Source: a virus. Taken from it: a DNA stretch of 25,438 bases. Positions 6,936 to 13,942 of this stretch are shown here, in pieces. A model generated the notes under the pieces. It was not told where the DNA came from, made no database searches, and was given only the letters and a program-made list of their open reading frames with translations. The translations under genes were made by a program, and so were the position numbers. Position 1 is the first letter of the stretch. Each line of letters opens with the position of its first letter. The stretch covers positions 1 to 25,438 of IMG/VR virus record IMGVR_UViG_3300014499_000031. One strand, 5' to 3'.

Positions 6936-8075
6936 TGTCATTCTTTAGAAGAAGTATTGTGCGACTTTATAACTACTAAGATAAGTAAGCCGTTATTGAA
7001 GAGAAATGGATTCACGGATCAAGAGGCAGAACAAGCCATGTGGTGTTTTGGAGAAAATCCTGAGAATATGGCTTTGGAAACATTCATAGAAATTGTTAAC
7101 GAATCATTTTTGCCTATAGTTAAGACGGTTATAAATCGCTTAGCAAGAGAAGCCGAAGAGACCAAGAGCATGCAGGCTATTAATTTCTTGCAAGGATTAA
7201 CTCAGCATCACTTCAAATGGGAGAATTTAGGATTAGAAGTACAAGCTAAGCCAAACAATTGGATATTAGAAGCTGAGAACATATATAAAAATGATAAGAA
7301 GACTGGAAAAGTGATAGACAAATACATAGAGTTCACCGCTCAACCGGTATGGGCATCTGAATATTTGGAAGAGAAAGTTTGGAGTCGTTATGATTTTATA
7401 TTATTTATGTCCGGCACTATTTTAAACAAAGAATTATTCTGTCAAATAAATGGATTGAATATTGAGGACACTGCATACATACAGATGGATTCTCCATTTC
7501 CTGTGGAAAATAGGCCTATTTATTATTTTTCTAAATTAGGCAAACAAACATTTGCCACAAAGGAATTAACATGGGGCAAGCAAAAGACGGTGTTAGAAAA
7601 AATATTGAAGAAATATAAGAACGAAAAAGGCATAGTTCACACCGCTAATTACGAGATACAAAAATGGGTCCACAAAGAGTTTGAGCATACTAATAGATTA
7701 TTGACTCATGATTCTACTAATAGGTCAGAATTGCTTCAAGAGCATTACAACAGCGAAGAGCCTACGGTATTAGTTTCTCCATCGCTGATGACAGGAATAG
7801 ATTTAGCCGACGATTATTCTAGGCATCAAACGATTCTTAAAATTCCTTATCCTAATTTGAAGAGCCAGAAGGTTAAGAAGAGAATGGAAACTAATAAAGA
7901 TTGGTACAGCTGGAGAACTGCTGTCGATATGCAACAATCTTATGGAAGAAGCATACGAAGCATGGAAGATCATGCAGATACTTATATGCTTGATGGATCA
8001 TTCACTAATTTTTTAAAATACAGTAGGAAATTTTTATTGGACTGGGTAGTAAATGCAATACAATTTGTAGATTAA
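6831..8075 (+). CDS. DinG/XPD-like helicase, C-intein 2 plus C-terminal extein (414 aa)
   Basis: Residues 1-35 are the C-terminal intein fragment (block F VYNLHIEDNHNYF, block G ending CVSN). Residue 36 is the +1 Cys of CHSLEEVL. Joined to VVDE from 5672 it gives VVDECHSLEE, a DECH-type Walker B box like DEAH in DinG/XPD. The remaining 379 residues carry helicase motifs IV-VI: FILFMSGTI, TVLVSPSLMTGIDLADD, and QQSYGRSIRSMEDHADTYML (Q-x-x-G-R-x-x-R with a late Asp). The complete spliced helicase would be 47+123+379 = 549 residues. A role in phage DNA replication or repair (5'-3' Fe-S helicase) is inferred from the family. The ATG overlaps the endonuclease stop (ATGA). Confidence 0.88.
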   Translation: MKIKSIKKINYSDDVYNLHIEDNHNYFANDICVSNCHSLEEVLCDFITTKISKPLLKRNGFTDQEAEQAMWCFGENPENMALETFIEIVNESFLPIVKTVINRLAREAEETKSMQAINFLQGLTQHHFKWENLGLEVQAKPNNWILEAENIYKNDKKTGKVIDKYIEFTAQPVWASEYLEEKVWSRYDFILFMSGTILNKELFCQINGLNIEDTAYIQMDSPFPVENRPIYYFSKLGKQTFATKELTWGKQKTVLEKILKKYKNEKGIVHTANYEIQKWVHKEFEHTNRLLTHDSTNRSELLQEHYNSEEPTVLVSPSLMTGIDLADDYSRHQTILKIPYPNLKSQKVKKRMETNKDWYSWRTAVDMQQSYGRSIRSMEDHADTYMLDGSFTNFLKYSRKFLLDWVVNAIQFVD

Positions 8076-8076
8076 T

Positions 8077-8379
8077 ATGGACATGGACGAAATAAATAAG
8101 TTGCTTGGATTCGAGACGACTTATAATAATAAAGAAACTGTAATAGGATTAGGGCTGCCTCCAGGATTGCCGCCTCCTATAAACGATAATACGGAAGACA
8201 ATTCGTATAAAATATATTTCCAGTTCAATAATGACGAGCCGGCTGTATTCATGGATGGATTGGATATAAATAGTATGTTCACTTTGTCTATGGATCCAAA
8301 ACAAAATTTAGACCAAGGACCATTTTTGCAATTTAGAGATAGAAATAATGTATTCAGGCTTATGTGTAGGAAAAAATAA
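8077..8379 (+). CDS. Hypothetical protein, 100 aa
   Basis: I do not recognise this small acidic protein. It has a Pro/Gly-rich stretch at residues 26-35 (GLPPGLPPPI) separating an N-terminal acidic helix (MDMDEINKLLGF) from a C-terminal beta-rich part (YKIYFQFNNDEPAVF, FLQFRDRNNVFRL). It starts one base after the helicase stop, so it is cotranscribed and probably translationally coupled. Its position suggests a helicase-associated function, but nothing in the sequence shows it. Confidence 0.7.
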   Translation: MDMDEINKLLGFETTYNNKETVIGLGLPPGLPPPINDNTEDNSYKIYFQFNNDEPAVFMDGLDINSMFTLSMDPKQNLDQGPFLQFRDRNNVFRLMCRKK

Positions 8380-8420
8380 TAAAAACTTTTTTAATAAAAA
8401 TAAATATAAACAATACGAAT

Positions 8421-8750
8421 ATGACCACAATAACAAAAAACGATGTGCAGCTGATTACCCAACTAGACTATATAAAAGTCTTATTGGAAGAGAATAGATA
8501 TGGCGAAGCTTCCGATCTTACATCAGAATTATCTAAAAGATTAGACGAAAAGGTTCATAAAATTGCAGAAGACATTAAACTTCGTCAATTGAATCTGCCT
8601 AAATACTTGACCAAAACTAAAGCTAATGAATGGGTCATTATCAACGAGAATTGGTATAAAGTTAAGAAAGTTTCTAAGACTGAAATTATTTTAGAATTGA
8701 ATCGTCAATTTACTATAACAAAAGTATACACTGGCACTGCAACAAAATAA
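8421..8750 (+). CDS. Hypothetical protein, 109 aa
   Basis: The function is unknown. The first 55 residues are predicted helical and charged (VQLITQLDYIKVLLEENRYG, then SELSKRLDEKVHKIAED). The second half looks beta-rich, with WVIINENWYKVKKVSKTEIIL. An A/T-rich element (AATAAATATAAAC) lies about 10-25 nt upstream of the ATG. It abuts the next gene: the stop is immediately followed by the next ATG. Confidence 0.7.
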   Translation: MTTITKNDVQLITQLDYIKVLLEENRYGEASDLTSELSKRLDEKVHKIAEDIKLRQLNLPKYLTKTKANEWVIINENWYKVKKVSKTEIILELNRQFTITKVYTGTATK

Positions 8751-8987
8751 ATGGCTGATATAAAAATTTATGAAGATTTTATTTTAAAATATTATAAGAA
8801 CGATAAAAAAATCCAAAAAGGATTAAATACTTCTCATAAGCATTTAAAAATGTGGATCACTAAAGAATTAATGTATTACGAAGCACAGAAAGAATCTATG
8901 AAAATGACATATTTAAAATATGCCGAGCTCATAAAAAACAAATTTGAATTACAATTCAAAAGCGAAATAAATAAAATGAATCAATAA
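8751..8987 (+). CDS. Hypothetical protein, 78 aa
   Basis: This is a small, very basic, almost wholly helical protein (Lys-rich; HKHLKMWITKELMYYEAQKE). It has no hydrophobic segment long enough for a membrane. ATG follows directly after the TAA of the 109-aa gene, with 0 nt between, implying coupled expression. The lysine content would suit nucleic-acid binding, but this is only a compositional hint. Confidence 0.65.
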   Translation: MADIKIYEDFILKYYKNDKKIQKGLNTSHKHLKMWITKELMYYEAQKESMKMTYLKYAELIKNKFELQFKSEINKMNQ

Positions 8988-8994
8988 ACCAAAC

Positions 8995-10092
8995 ATGACT
9001 GAAACAATGGTACCAACAACAGAAAAAATGAACAAAACTGACATTTTAAACAAAATATCCGAGTCTGAGATATTAAACGCGATCTTTAATCTTTATAAAG
9101 ATGCTAAAACCGAAGGACACGTCTATAAACTAGATAGCTCTAAGTATTCTGGAATGAATGGATTGCTTGGGAGTATTTACGTGTTCACTCTTAAAGATAA
9201 AATAATGGACATCATAGTTCCTTTATTCTCTACAGAAAGAACAGTGACTTGGAATTTTTCTTATAACACTATCTTAGCAGAAACATTAAAAGATTATGAG
9301 TTAGCAGAACATGACATCACTAAGCTTGCTAAAGCGGCTATATTCTATTTGAATAAAACAAATAATGATGTGGACTTTATGACAGTTGTTAATGTTTCTG
9401 ACTGGATCAGTAACGGCTTAAAAGGATCTAATGGTAAATCAGTTTATTACTGGAATGAACAACTTCCAAATGGGGATGGATTGACTAAAGGAGATATTAA
9501 ATCTGAGATCTTTGTGAAGATGCTTCCTAATTGGTCTAATAAAAAATTGATGGAGATTTGCACAGATTATGCTAACGAGAATTTCAAAAAATTTGCAACT
9601 AATTCTGCGACTAGAACTGATAAAACTAAGGTAAGAAATATAGCAAAAGGATTATATGCACAAATCAAGGTGTATCTTCAATTGAAGAACGATGGATATG
9701 ATGTAGATATGACATGGAGCAATAAGGACGATTTAGGAATTGACATCACATGGAAGACTAATGACACTAAAATTAATATAGATGTAAAATCTACAAGCGA
9801 CGAATTCTTAAAGATTTCTAGATTTAGAAAAGAAACAGATTTTTATGCTATTGTTAAATGGGAAAAATCAAATCCTGTTCTTATAGGATTCATCAATAAA
9901 TTCGAATTTTGGCAATCAAATCTTTTAGATACCAAAGCTCCAGTCAAAGATGAAAAATCTGGTTTATATGTTAAGAAATTGACAAAAAAATGGATGAAGT
10001 CTTTCTTAAAGATTGATAAAGTATTTGATAATTTGATGAAGTATCAAGCTTTAAAAGTGAAGAGCAAAGCTAAATTGTTCGATGTAGAATAA
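8995..10092 (+). CDS. Putative PD-(D/E)XK nuclease domain protein, 365 aa
   Basis: Residues 217-270 carry AKGLYAQIKVYLQLKNDGY, then NKDDLGIDITWK and INIDVKSTSDE. This is the alpha-beta-beta core of PD-(D/E)XK enzymes: an N-terminal helix, D250 in LGID, and D263-V-K265 as the D/E-x-K pair. The first 210 residues match nothing I can name; they contain TVTWNFSYNT and a WISNGLKGSNGKSVYYWNEQ segment. It follows the 78-aa gene by 7 nt and ends the rightward block at a strong terminator. A phage recombination, repair or restriction-like nuclease is plausible. The nuclease core is read from the motif; substrate and role are unknown. Confidence 0.55.
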   Translation: MTETMVPTTEKMNKTDILNKISESEILNAIFNLYKDAKTEGHVYKLDSSKYSGMNGLLGSIYVFTLKDKIMDIIVPLFSTERTVTWNFSYNTILAETLKDYELAEHDITKLAKAAIFYLNKTNNDVDFMTVVNVSDWISNGLKGSNGKSVYYWNEQLPNGDGLTKGDIKSEIFVKMLPNWSNKKLMEICTDYANENFKKFATNSATRTDKTKVRNIAKGLYAQIKVYLQLKNDGYDVDMTWSNKDDLGIDITWKTNDTKINIDVKSTSDEFLKISRFRKETDFYAIVKWEKSNPVLIGFINKFEFWQSNLLDTKAPVKDEKSGLYVKKLTKKWMKSFLKIDKVFDNLMKYQALKVKSKAKLFDVE

Positions 10093-10153
10093 TGGTGACT
10101 ATATAATTAGTTCAAATGTGGTACACCGTGACGACTGGCACACTGCCATACTT

Positions 10154-10185
10154 AAAACCTCAATCTTCTAGAAGATTGAGGTTTT
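10154..10185. terminator. Bidirectional intrinsic terminator (32-bp perfect palindrome)
   Basis: AAAACCTCAATCTTC and its exact reverse complement meet at a central CTAG (centre 10169/10170), flanked by A-run and T-run. It lies between the convergent 365-aa gene (plus) and denV (minus), so it can end transcription from both sides. Confidence 0.9.
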
Positions 10186-10189
10186 TTGT

Positions 10190-10669
10190 TTAAATAGGAA
10201 ATTGATATTTCATGGCATATTTAGAAGCAATATGACTCACATATCGGATACGATCCATTTCCTTTTTATCCTTTTTAAGGCTTTTCATGGACCAAACTCT
10301 ATTAAGAATCCTAGATCCAATTATATCCTTAGCATCGGATGTTACGAACAAATCGTTATAAAGCTCAGGATGAATAGTTTTACAATTTTTAAAGCATTCA
10401 TCATCTATGTTATTTAGAATGCCCCTATGATCCATTTCGGCTTTTAGACTTATAAATCTATCATGCAAGTATTTGATTCTTGTATAAAAGAATAAAACAT
10501 GGCCAGTCCCAAGCTTAAATTCGGTAGGCTGCTTTTTAAGAGATGATTTTATTTTGTCTTTAGAAGTTTTGTTGAGCACATTAGGAATCCTAATAATTTC
10601 ACGATACTCAGCAGTTAAATGTTGATCCACTAAATCAGCTGGCTCAATCCCGGCATTAATCCTTGTCAT
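10190..10669 (-). CDS. denV: Pyrimidine dimer DNA glycosylase / endonuclease V (T4 DenV-like), 159 aa
   Basis: The N-terminus MTRINAGIEPADLVDQHLTA, continuing EYREIIR, is nearly the signature of T4 endonuclease V (MTRIN...LADQHLMAEYRELPR). Thr2, whose amino group is the glycosylase nucleophile, and the catalytic Glu (E24 here, E23 in T4) are both present, as is TGHVLFFY, matching GAGHVTFFY. It is about 20 residues longer than the 138-residue T4 enzyme. It removes UV-induced cyclobutane pyrimidine dimers by glycosylase and AP-lyase action. The start is fixed by homology and by a promoter-like TATATTTA-CAGC placed directly before the ATG, suggesting a leaderless mRNA. It is the last gene of the leftward block, ending at the palindromic terminator. 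Confidence 0.95.
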   Translation of the reverse strand: MTRINAGIEPADLVDQHLTAEYREIIRIPNVLNKTSKDKIKSSLKKQPTEFKLGTGHVLFFYTRIKYLHDRFISLKAEMDHRGILNNIDDECFKNCKTIHPELYNDLFVTSDAKDIIGSRILNRVWSMKSLKKDKKEMDRIRYVSHIASKYAMKYQFPI

Positions 10670-10681
10670 GCTGTAAATATA
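10670..10681 (-). promoter_or_regulatory. Promoter-like TATATTTA-CAGC directly before denV ATG
   Basis: On the minus strand TATATTTACAGCATG occurs, with the -7/-10-like TATATTTA separated from the ATG by exactly 4 nt. The upstream context AATTGT is shared with the element before the exonuclease gene. It lies partly in the 3' flank of the nucleotidyltransferase gene. Confidence 0.6.
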
Positions 10682-10685
10682 ACAA

Positions 10686-11372
10686 TTATTTGAATAAAGA
10701 TAATATTTCGTCTGTCAAAATATCATTCTTAATACCGTGCTTATTCAAGACCTTTTTAAGGTCCTCTTTCTGATTTATCTCCTTCATGTCTTTAGGAGCT
10801 AATGCTTTAAATTCTGAAGATCTAGAATTAAATATTTTACGATATTTCTCGTCTATTTTCTGCCACAAGTCTCCGTGCTGGAATTCTTTTGCTAAACGTT
10901 TTAGGTCTTCTAGGATGAAGTTTGAAGATGAGTAATCTATTATCTTGCCTTCTCTGGCAATTTGAATTCCTAGGTCAAGTATACGTAAACTGTGAAATAC
11001 TGATTTGATGGCTAATCTGACATCATAATCTCCCATCACAGTTAACTTCTTTTTGCCCTTAACCCAACTATTTGAGCTTATAGTAGATATTGCAGTTCTC
11101 AGTTTAGATTTATTCAAATTGAGTAAAACGAACTTAATTTCTTCTTTAATAATACATTCTTTAGGAAGAAAAATACATTCTAACATTTGAATATCGCAAT
11201 TATCTAATTGATCCCTAAATTGATTTACCGTAAACACATGGAGATTTATATCTTTTGACTCAAAATATTCTTTAGCCACAACGATAAAATCCTCGTCAGA
11301 ATTCTCGTCATTGGTTCCATACACATGAGAGCCAAACTTATAAATATTTAAAATACTTTCGTTATCTTCCAT
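10686..11372 (-). CDS. Pol-beta superfamily nucleotidyltransferase (RNA-repair RlaP-like), 228 aa
   Basis: YKFGSHVYGTNDENSDEDFI (residues 11-30) is the G-S-x10-D-x-D signature of a minimal nucleotidyltransferase, with D26 and D28 as metal ligands. The GSHxYGTxxxxSDxD form is that of the predicted nucleotidyltransferase family found in RNA-repair operons (RlaP/Nuc-transf_2), which adds nucleotides to RNA ends. The C-terminal half is helical (AIKSVFHSLRILDLGIQIAR), typical of the family's helical domain. It lies between a 40-aa gene and denV in a block that also carries an RNA ligase. The enzymatic fold is fairly certain; the RNA substrate is inferred from family context. Alternatives are MNT-type antitoxin or antibiotic nucleotidyltransferases. 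Confidence 0.8.
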   Translation of the reverse strand: MEDNESILNIYKFGSHVYGTNDENSDEDFIVVAKEYFESKDINLHVFTVNQFRDQLDNCDIQMLECIFLPKECIIKEEIKFVLLNLNKSKLRTAISTISSNSWVKGKKKLTVMGDYDVRLAIKSVFHSLRILDLGIQIAREGKIIDYSSSNFILEDLKRLAKEFQHGDLWQKIDEKYRKIFNSRSSEFKALAPKDMKEINQKEDLKKVLNKHGIKNDILTDEILSLFK

Positions 11373-11388
11373 TATTCGTTTTTAATAC

Positions 11389-11511
11389 CTATACTTTATG
11401 GAAATTGATCCATTCTTTAATTTCTTCAGAAGGATTTCCATATACGCACATTCCAAATTTATCAGAATGTTCTTTAGGTATTTGCTTTATTTTATTTATG
11501 TCTAATTTCAT
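11389..11511 (-). CDS. Small hypothetical protein, 40 aa
   Basis: ATG at 11511 overlaps the TGA of the exonuclease gene (ATGA), and the 40-residue frame ends with TAG at 11391-11389. It is charged and soluble (KLDINKIKQIPKEHSDKFGM, then PSEEIKEWINFHK). The exact coupling and the fit into an otherwise empty 135-nt gap support a genuine gene. Function unknown. Confidence 0.6.
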   Translation of the reverse strand: MKLDINKIKQIPKEHSDKFGMCVYGNPSEEIKEWINFHKV

Positions 11512-12422
11512 TTTGTTATTTCGTATTTGGTTCCTTTTACAACATCTTCCATTTTAAGAGAAATGTTGTTAGGTTTTACGGTTTTTATTTGTTCATCGAA
11601 TTCATATACTTTATCTTCAGGCATATAAATAGAAAATAAGCCTATCAATTGGTTCTGTGCCCACATTTGCTCAGGTGTAATGTTGAATCCAAATTCATTT
11701 TTAAGAATTTCAGACAACGAAATATCTTTTTGACCTTTTATCCTGTCATATATTTCCATGACTTTCCTTTCGCCATTTCCAAAAGGAAGCAAAGAAGCTA
11801 CGTTGTCTGTTTTGCATCCTAAAAAGAATTTGTAATAATACAATAAATTTGTATCAATCACTTCAGATAAATGATCCTTTGGATCCTTAGGAGCTGGAAG
11901 TGAAGAGAATACATTAAAGTGATTAGAAATTGTTTCTAAAGAATCACAGTATAGTTTTAGATTTTTAGAATTGGCTGTATAAATGACAGCATTGTCTGAA
12001 GCAAGAGTCCTAACATCAACATCATTAGATATTAAAACATTAAATCCTTCGTGATTAGTTTCAACGGATAATGCCATTAAATCATCGGCTTCTAATCCAT
12101 GAATGTGCATAACATTAAATCCTTTATTTTTTAATATTTCGGTGCACTCATTTAATACAACATAAAAAGAATCGTCTAATTTTTTACGACCTTTTTTATA
12201 CTCTGGATTTAATTTTTTACGGAATGGCTTTGAACCATCGAAGCAAAGAATGATTTGATCTATTTCATTAAATCTTCTAGATAAAGACATCAGGTCAGTG
12301 ATGAATTTTCTGGCTAAAATAGCTTGAGATTTTTCTTCGGATAATTTAAAATCGGCATATCTTACACAAGTCCAGAATGCGCGATGATAGATATTTGAGC
12401 AATCGATGATTAGTCTAGTCAT
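11508..12422 (-). CDS. 5'-3' exonuclease / flap endonuclease (T4 RNase H-like), 304 aa
   Basis: PIN/FEN-type nuclease motifs occur in order: LIIDCSN (D7), ILCFDGSKPFRKKLNPEYKK (D62 with the basic arch), HGLEADDLMAL (E111, D113, D114), VLISNDVDVRTL (D134, D136), and FFLGCKTDNVASLLPFGNG with the Asp of the helix-hairpin-helix region. These are the acidic metal-binding residues of phage 5' nucleases such as T4 RNase H and T5 exonuclease. The length (about 305) is the same as T4 RNase H. It removes RNA primers and flaps at the replication fork and would work with the DNA ligase at 22587-25438. An ATG 15 nt upstream (12437) is rejected because it lies within the promoter-like TATATTTA-CAGC that directly precedes ATG 12422. 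Confidence 0.92.
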   Translation of the reverse strand: MTRLIIDCSNIYHRAFWTCVRYADFKLSEEKSQAILARKFITDLMSLSRRFNEIDQIILCFDGSKPFRKKLNPEYKKGRKKLDDSFYVVLNECTEILKNKGFNVMHIHGLEADDLMALSVETNHEGFNVLISNDVDVRTLASDNAVIYTANSKNLKLYCDSLETISNHFNVFSSLPAPKDPKDHLSEVIDTNLLYYYKFFLGCKTDNVASLLPFGNGERKVMEIYDRIKGQKDISLSEILKNEFGFNITPEQMWAQNQLIGLFSIYMPEDKVYEFDEQIKTVKPNNISLKMEDVVKGTKYEITK

Positions 12423-12434
12423 GCTGTAAATATA
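12423..12434 (-). promoter_or_regulatory. Promoter-like TATATTTA-CAGC directly before exonuclease ATG
   Basis: The minus strand reads TTGTATATTTACAGCATGAC. Spacing from TATATTTA to ATG is 4 nt, identical to the denV element, and even the bases after the ATG match. A transcript starting near the AUG would be leaderless. It also decides the start codon. Confidence 0.6.
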
Positions 12435-12462
12435 CAATTAATATTTAGAATAAGGAAATATA

Positions 12463-12855
12463 TTAATTGGCCGCTATTTCTGCAATAGATTTAGGATTTT
12501 CTACCAATTTTTTCTCTGGAATTTTTTTCTCTGGATAAATCATTGCCAATTTAGGGATTGTAGTTTGAATATTACCACTATGGAATCTTTTAGAATCCAT
12601 TATGCAGTTACATAATTCATTTTTAAATTGCTGTGATATTGCTAAAAGTTCGTTGCCTATTTCTACATCAGACCCCTTATTAGGCAATTTACTCATATAA
12701 CATCCGATGCTAACTTCCCCTTTGGTTGTTTTTAATTGAAAGACGACCTTGTATGTTATTTCATTTTTCGTAGGTCTATCGTCAACTATTTTAATAGGAT
12801 AAATTCTATCAATTTCGTCGGTCTCTATTATGTGATTATAAATATCTATAAGCAT
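12463..12855 (-). CDS. Hypothetical protein, 130 aa (possible paralogue of the 158-aa neighbour)
   Basis: I do not recognise the family. The N-terminus (MLIDIYNHIIETDEIDRIYP) resembles that of the upstream 158-aa protein (MIVEILGSAINTDHIYSITK), both followed by a strand, a basic turn and another strand. This is the pattern of small PH-like beta proteins common in phages. The C-terminus is Lys/Pro rich (PEKKIPEKKLVENPKSIAEI). Its ATG lies on the stop of the 158-aa gene, so the pair is translated together downstream of the RNA ligase pieces. Confidence 0.7.
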   Translation of the reverse strand: MLIDIYNHIIETDEIDRIYPIKIVDDRPTKNEITYKVVFQLKTTKGEVSIGCYMSKLPNKGSDVEIGNELLAISQQFKNELCNCIMDSKRFHSGNIQTTIPKLAMIYPEKKIPEKKLVENPKSIAEIAAN

Positions 12856-13331
12856 TATATTTCTGATAAAATTTTAGGAACTTTCTTTTCTTCCACACGT
12901 AAGTTATTAGTATAATATATCTTAGGAATTTTAAATGTATTATGCGGATAACCGGCACAATAATTATATTTTTCTATAGTCCAATATTCCAAAAGAGTAT
13001 TTCTCATTCTCTCTAAATCTCCTTTTATGAAATTTTGAACTTTTAATAAATCTTCAGGAGTTTTTTCTTTATGTATGTCTATGCTTTTAGGATAATGATC
13101 AATAAAAAATAAATCATTATCATACTGATAATTTTCCATTTTCAATCTAATAGAATCTCCATGGTTTAAATTAATATTAAAATAAAATCCAGACTCTATT
13201 AAAACCAATTCTCCATTTATACGATGCCTTTTACTTTCTAAAAATTCATCATTAGAATGAGTTGCTTCAATTTTGGTAATAGAATAAATATGATCCGTGT
13301 TAATAGCGCTTCCTAATATTTCGACTATCAT
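12855..13331 (-). CDS. Hypothetical protein, 158 aa
   Basis: The function is unknown. It has a beta-rich N-terminal domain starting VEILGSAINTDHIYSITKIE and containing GELVLIESGFYFNINLNHGD. A helix (DLLKVQNFIKGDLERMRNT) and a short basic tail follow. The start shares its A with the TAA of the RNA ligase C-terminal piece (TAATG), so it is coupled to that gene. The similar N-terminus of the following 130-aa protein suggests an old tandem duplication. Confidence 0.7.
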   Translation of the reverse strand: MIVEILGSAINTDHIYSITKIEATHSNDEFLESKRHRINGELVLIESGFYFNINLNHGDSIRLKMENYQYDNDLFFIDHYPKSIDIHKEKTPEDLLKVQNFIKGDLERMRNTLLEYWTIEKYNYCAGYPHNTFKIPKIYYTNNLRVEEKKVPKILSEI

Positions 13332-13942
13332 TACTTCTTGCTATCATAGTGCTTATTAATAATTTTAAAAGATCCTTCAGCATGTTGAACTACAACGCCT
13401 TCGAATGGCTTGCCATTCAATTCGGTAATACCAGAAGAATAATGCTGTATGATTTCTTTGGTCAATACAACATCTTTAGCAATAATTTCTACTGTTGGAA
13501 GATTTAATTTTTCAGCAATGTTCAAGAAATAATATTTATCTCCTTTGCGAGCATATCTTCTTTCCTCTGTCAAATATACAGAGAACATAGCCCAGCCTGC
13601 AGGAAGTTTAGAGTGAGGATTCAATTCTAAGCCTTGTATTCCAATCCCATAAGATTCTCCGCGCAAACAAATAGAAATATTCTCTTCGGTACAAAACTCT
13701 ATTAATTTATTTTTAATATCATATCTTTCGATTTGATCGGTGTAACGGTTGCTGAATATCTCATGCAATTCTAAAGTGCGTCCTAATACTCCAAAACGTT
13801 TATCAGGAACATGATAAAAGAAACTACAATTGTGTACTAATATATTATTTGCAAAAAAATTGTTGTTATTTGCTACTTCAATATCATATCTTTTAGATTG
13901 AGATTGTATTTTTCTGATTGATTTTATTTTTACTATTTGCAT
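13331..13942 (-). CDS. RNA ligase (DRB0094/Rnl5-like), C-intein 3 plus C-terminal extein (203 aa)
   Basis: Residues 1-38 are an intein C fragment (block F RYDIEVANNNNFFANN, then ILVHN) and residue 39 is the +1 Cys of CSFFYHVPDKRFGVLGRT. The 165 extein residues carry the remaining ligase motifs: ICLRGESYGIGIQG (motif III), KPFEGVVVQH (motif IV, E-G-V-V) and GSFKIINKHY (motif V, K-x-x-N/K). The catalytic Lys motif is in the other piece (ends at 15304). Spliced, the enzyme is 163+165 = 328 residues, a normal length. The ATG lies inside the 3' end of the endonuclease gene, overlapping by 50 nt. Confidence 0.85.
   Translation of the reverse strand: MQIVKIKSIRKIQSQSKRYDIEVANNNNFFANNILVHNCSFFYHVPDKRFGVLGRTLELHEIFSNRYTDQIERYDIKNKLIEFCTEENISICLRGESYGIGIQGLELNPHSKLPAGWAMFSVYLTEERRYARKGDKYYFLNIAEKLNLPTVEIIAKDVVLTKEIIQHYSSGITELNGKPFEGVVVQHAEGSFKIINKHYDSKK
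13829..13942 (-). other. Split intein 3, C-terminal fragment (38 aa)
   Basis: It starts at its own ATG and ends with Val-His-Asn before Cys+1, with a full block F/G consensus. It is canonical in length. It pairs with the 98-residue N fragment at 15010-15303. Confidence 0.87.

Noticed and set aside
10093-10150. tRNA-like sequence (AGTTCAAAT resembles a T-loop)
   Set aside because: No acceptor, D or anticodon stems can be formed around it; it is followed by a terminator palindrome instead.
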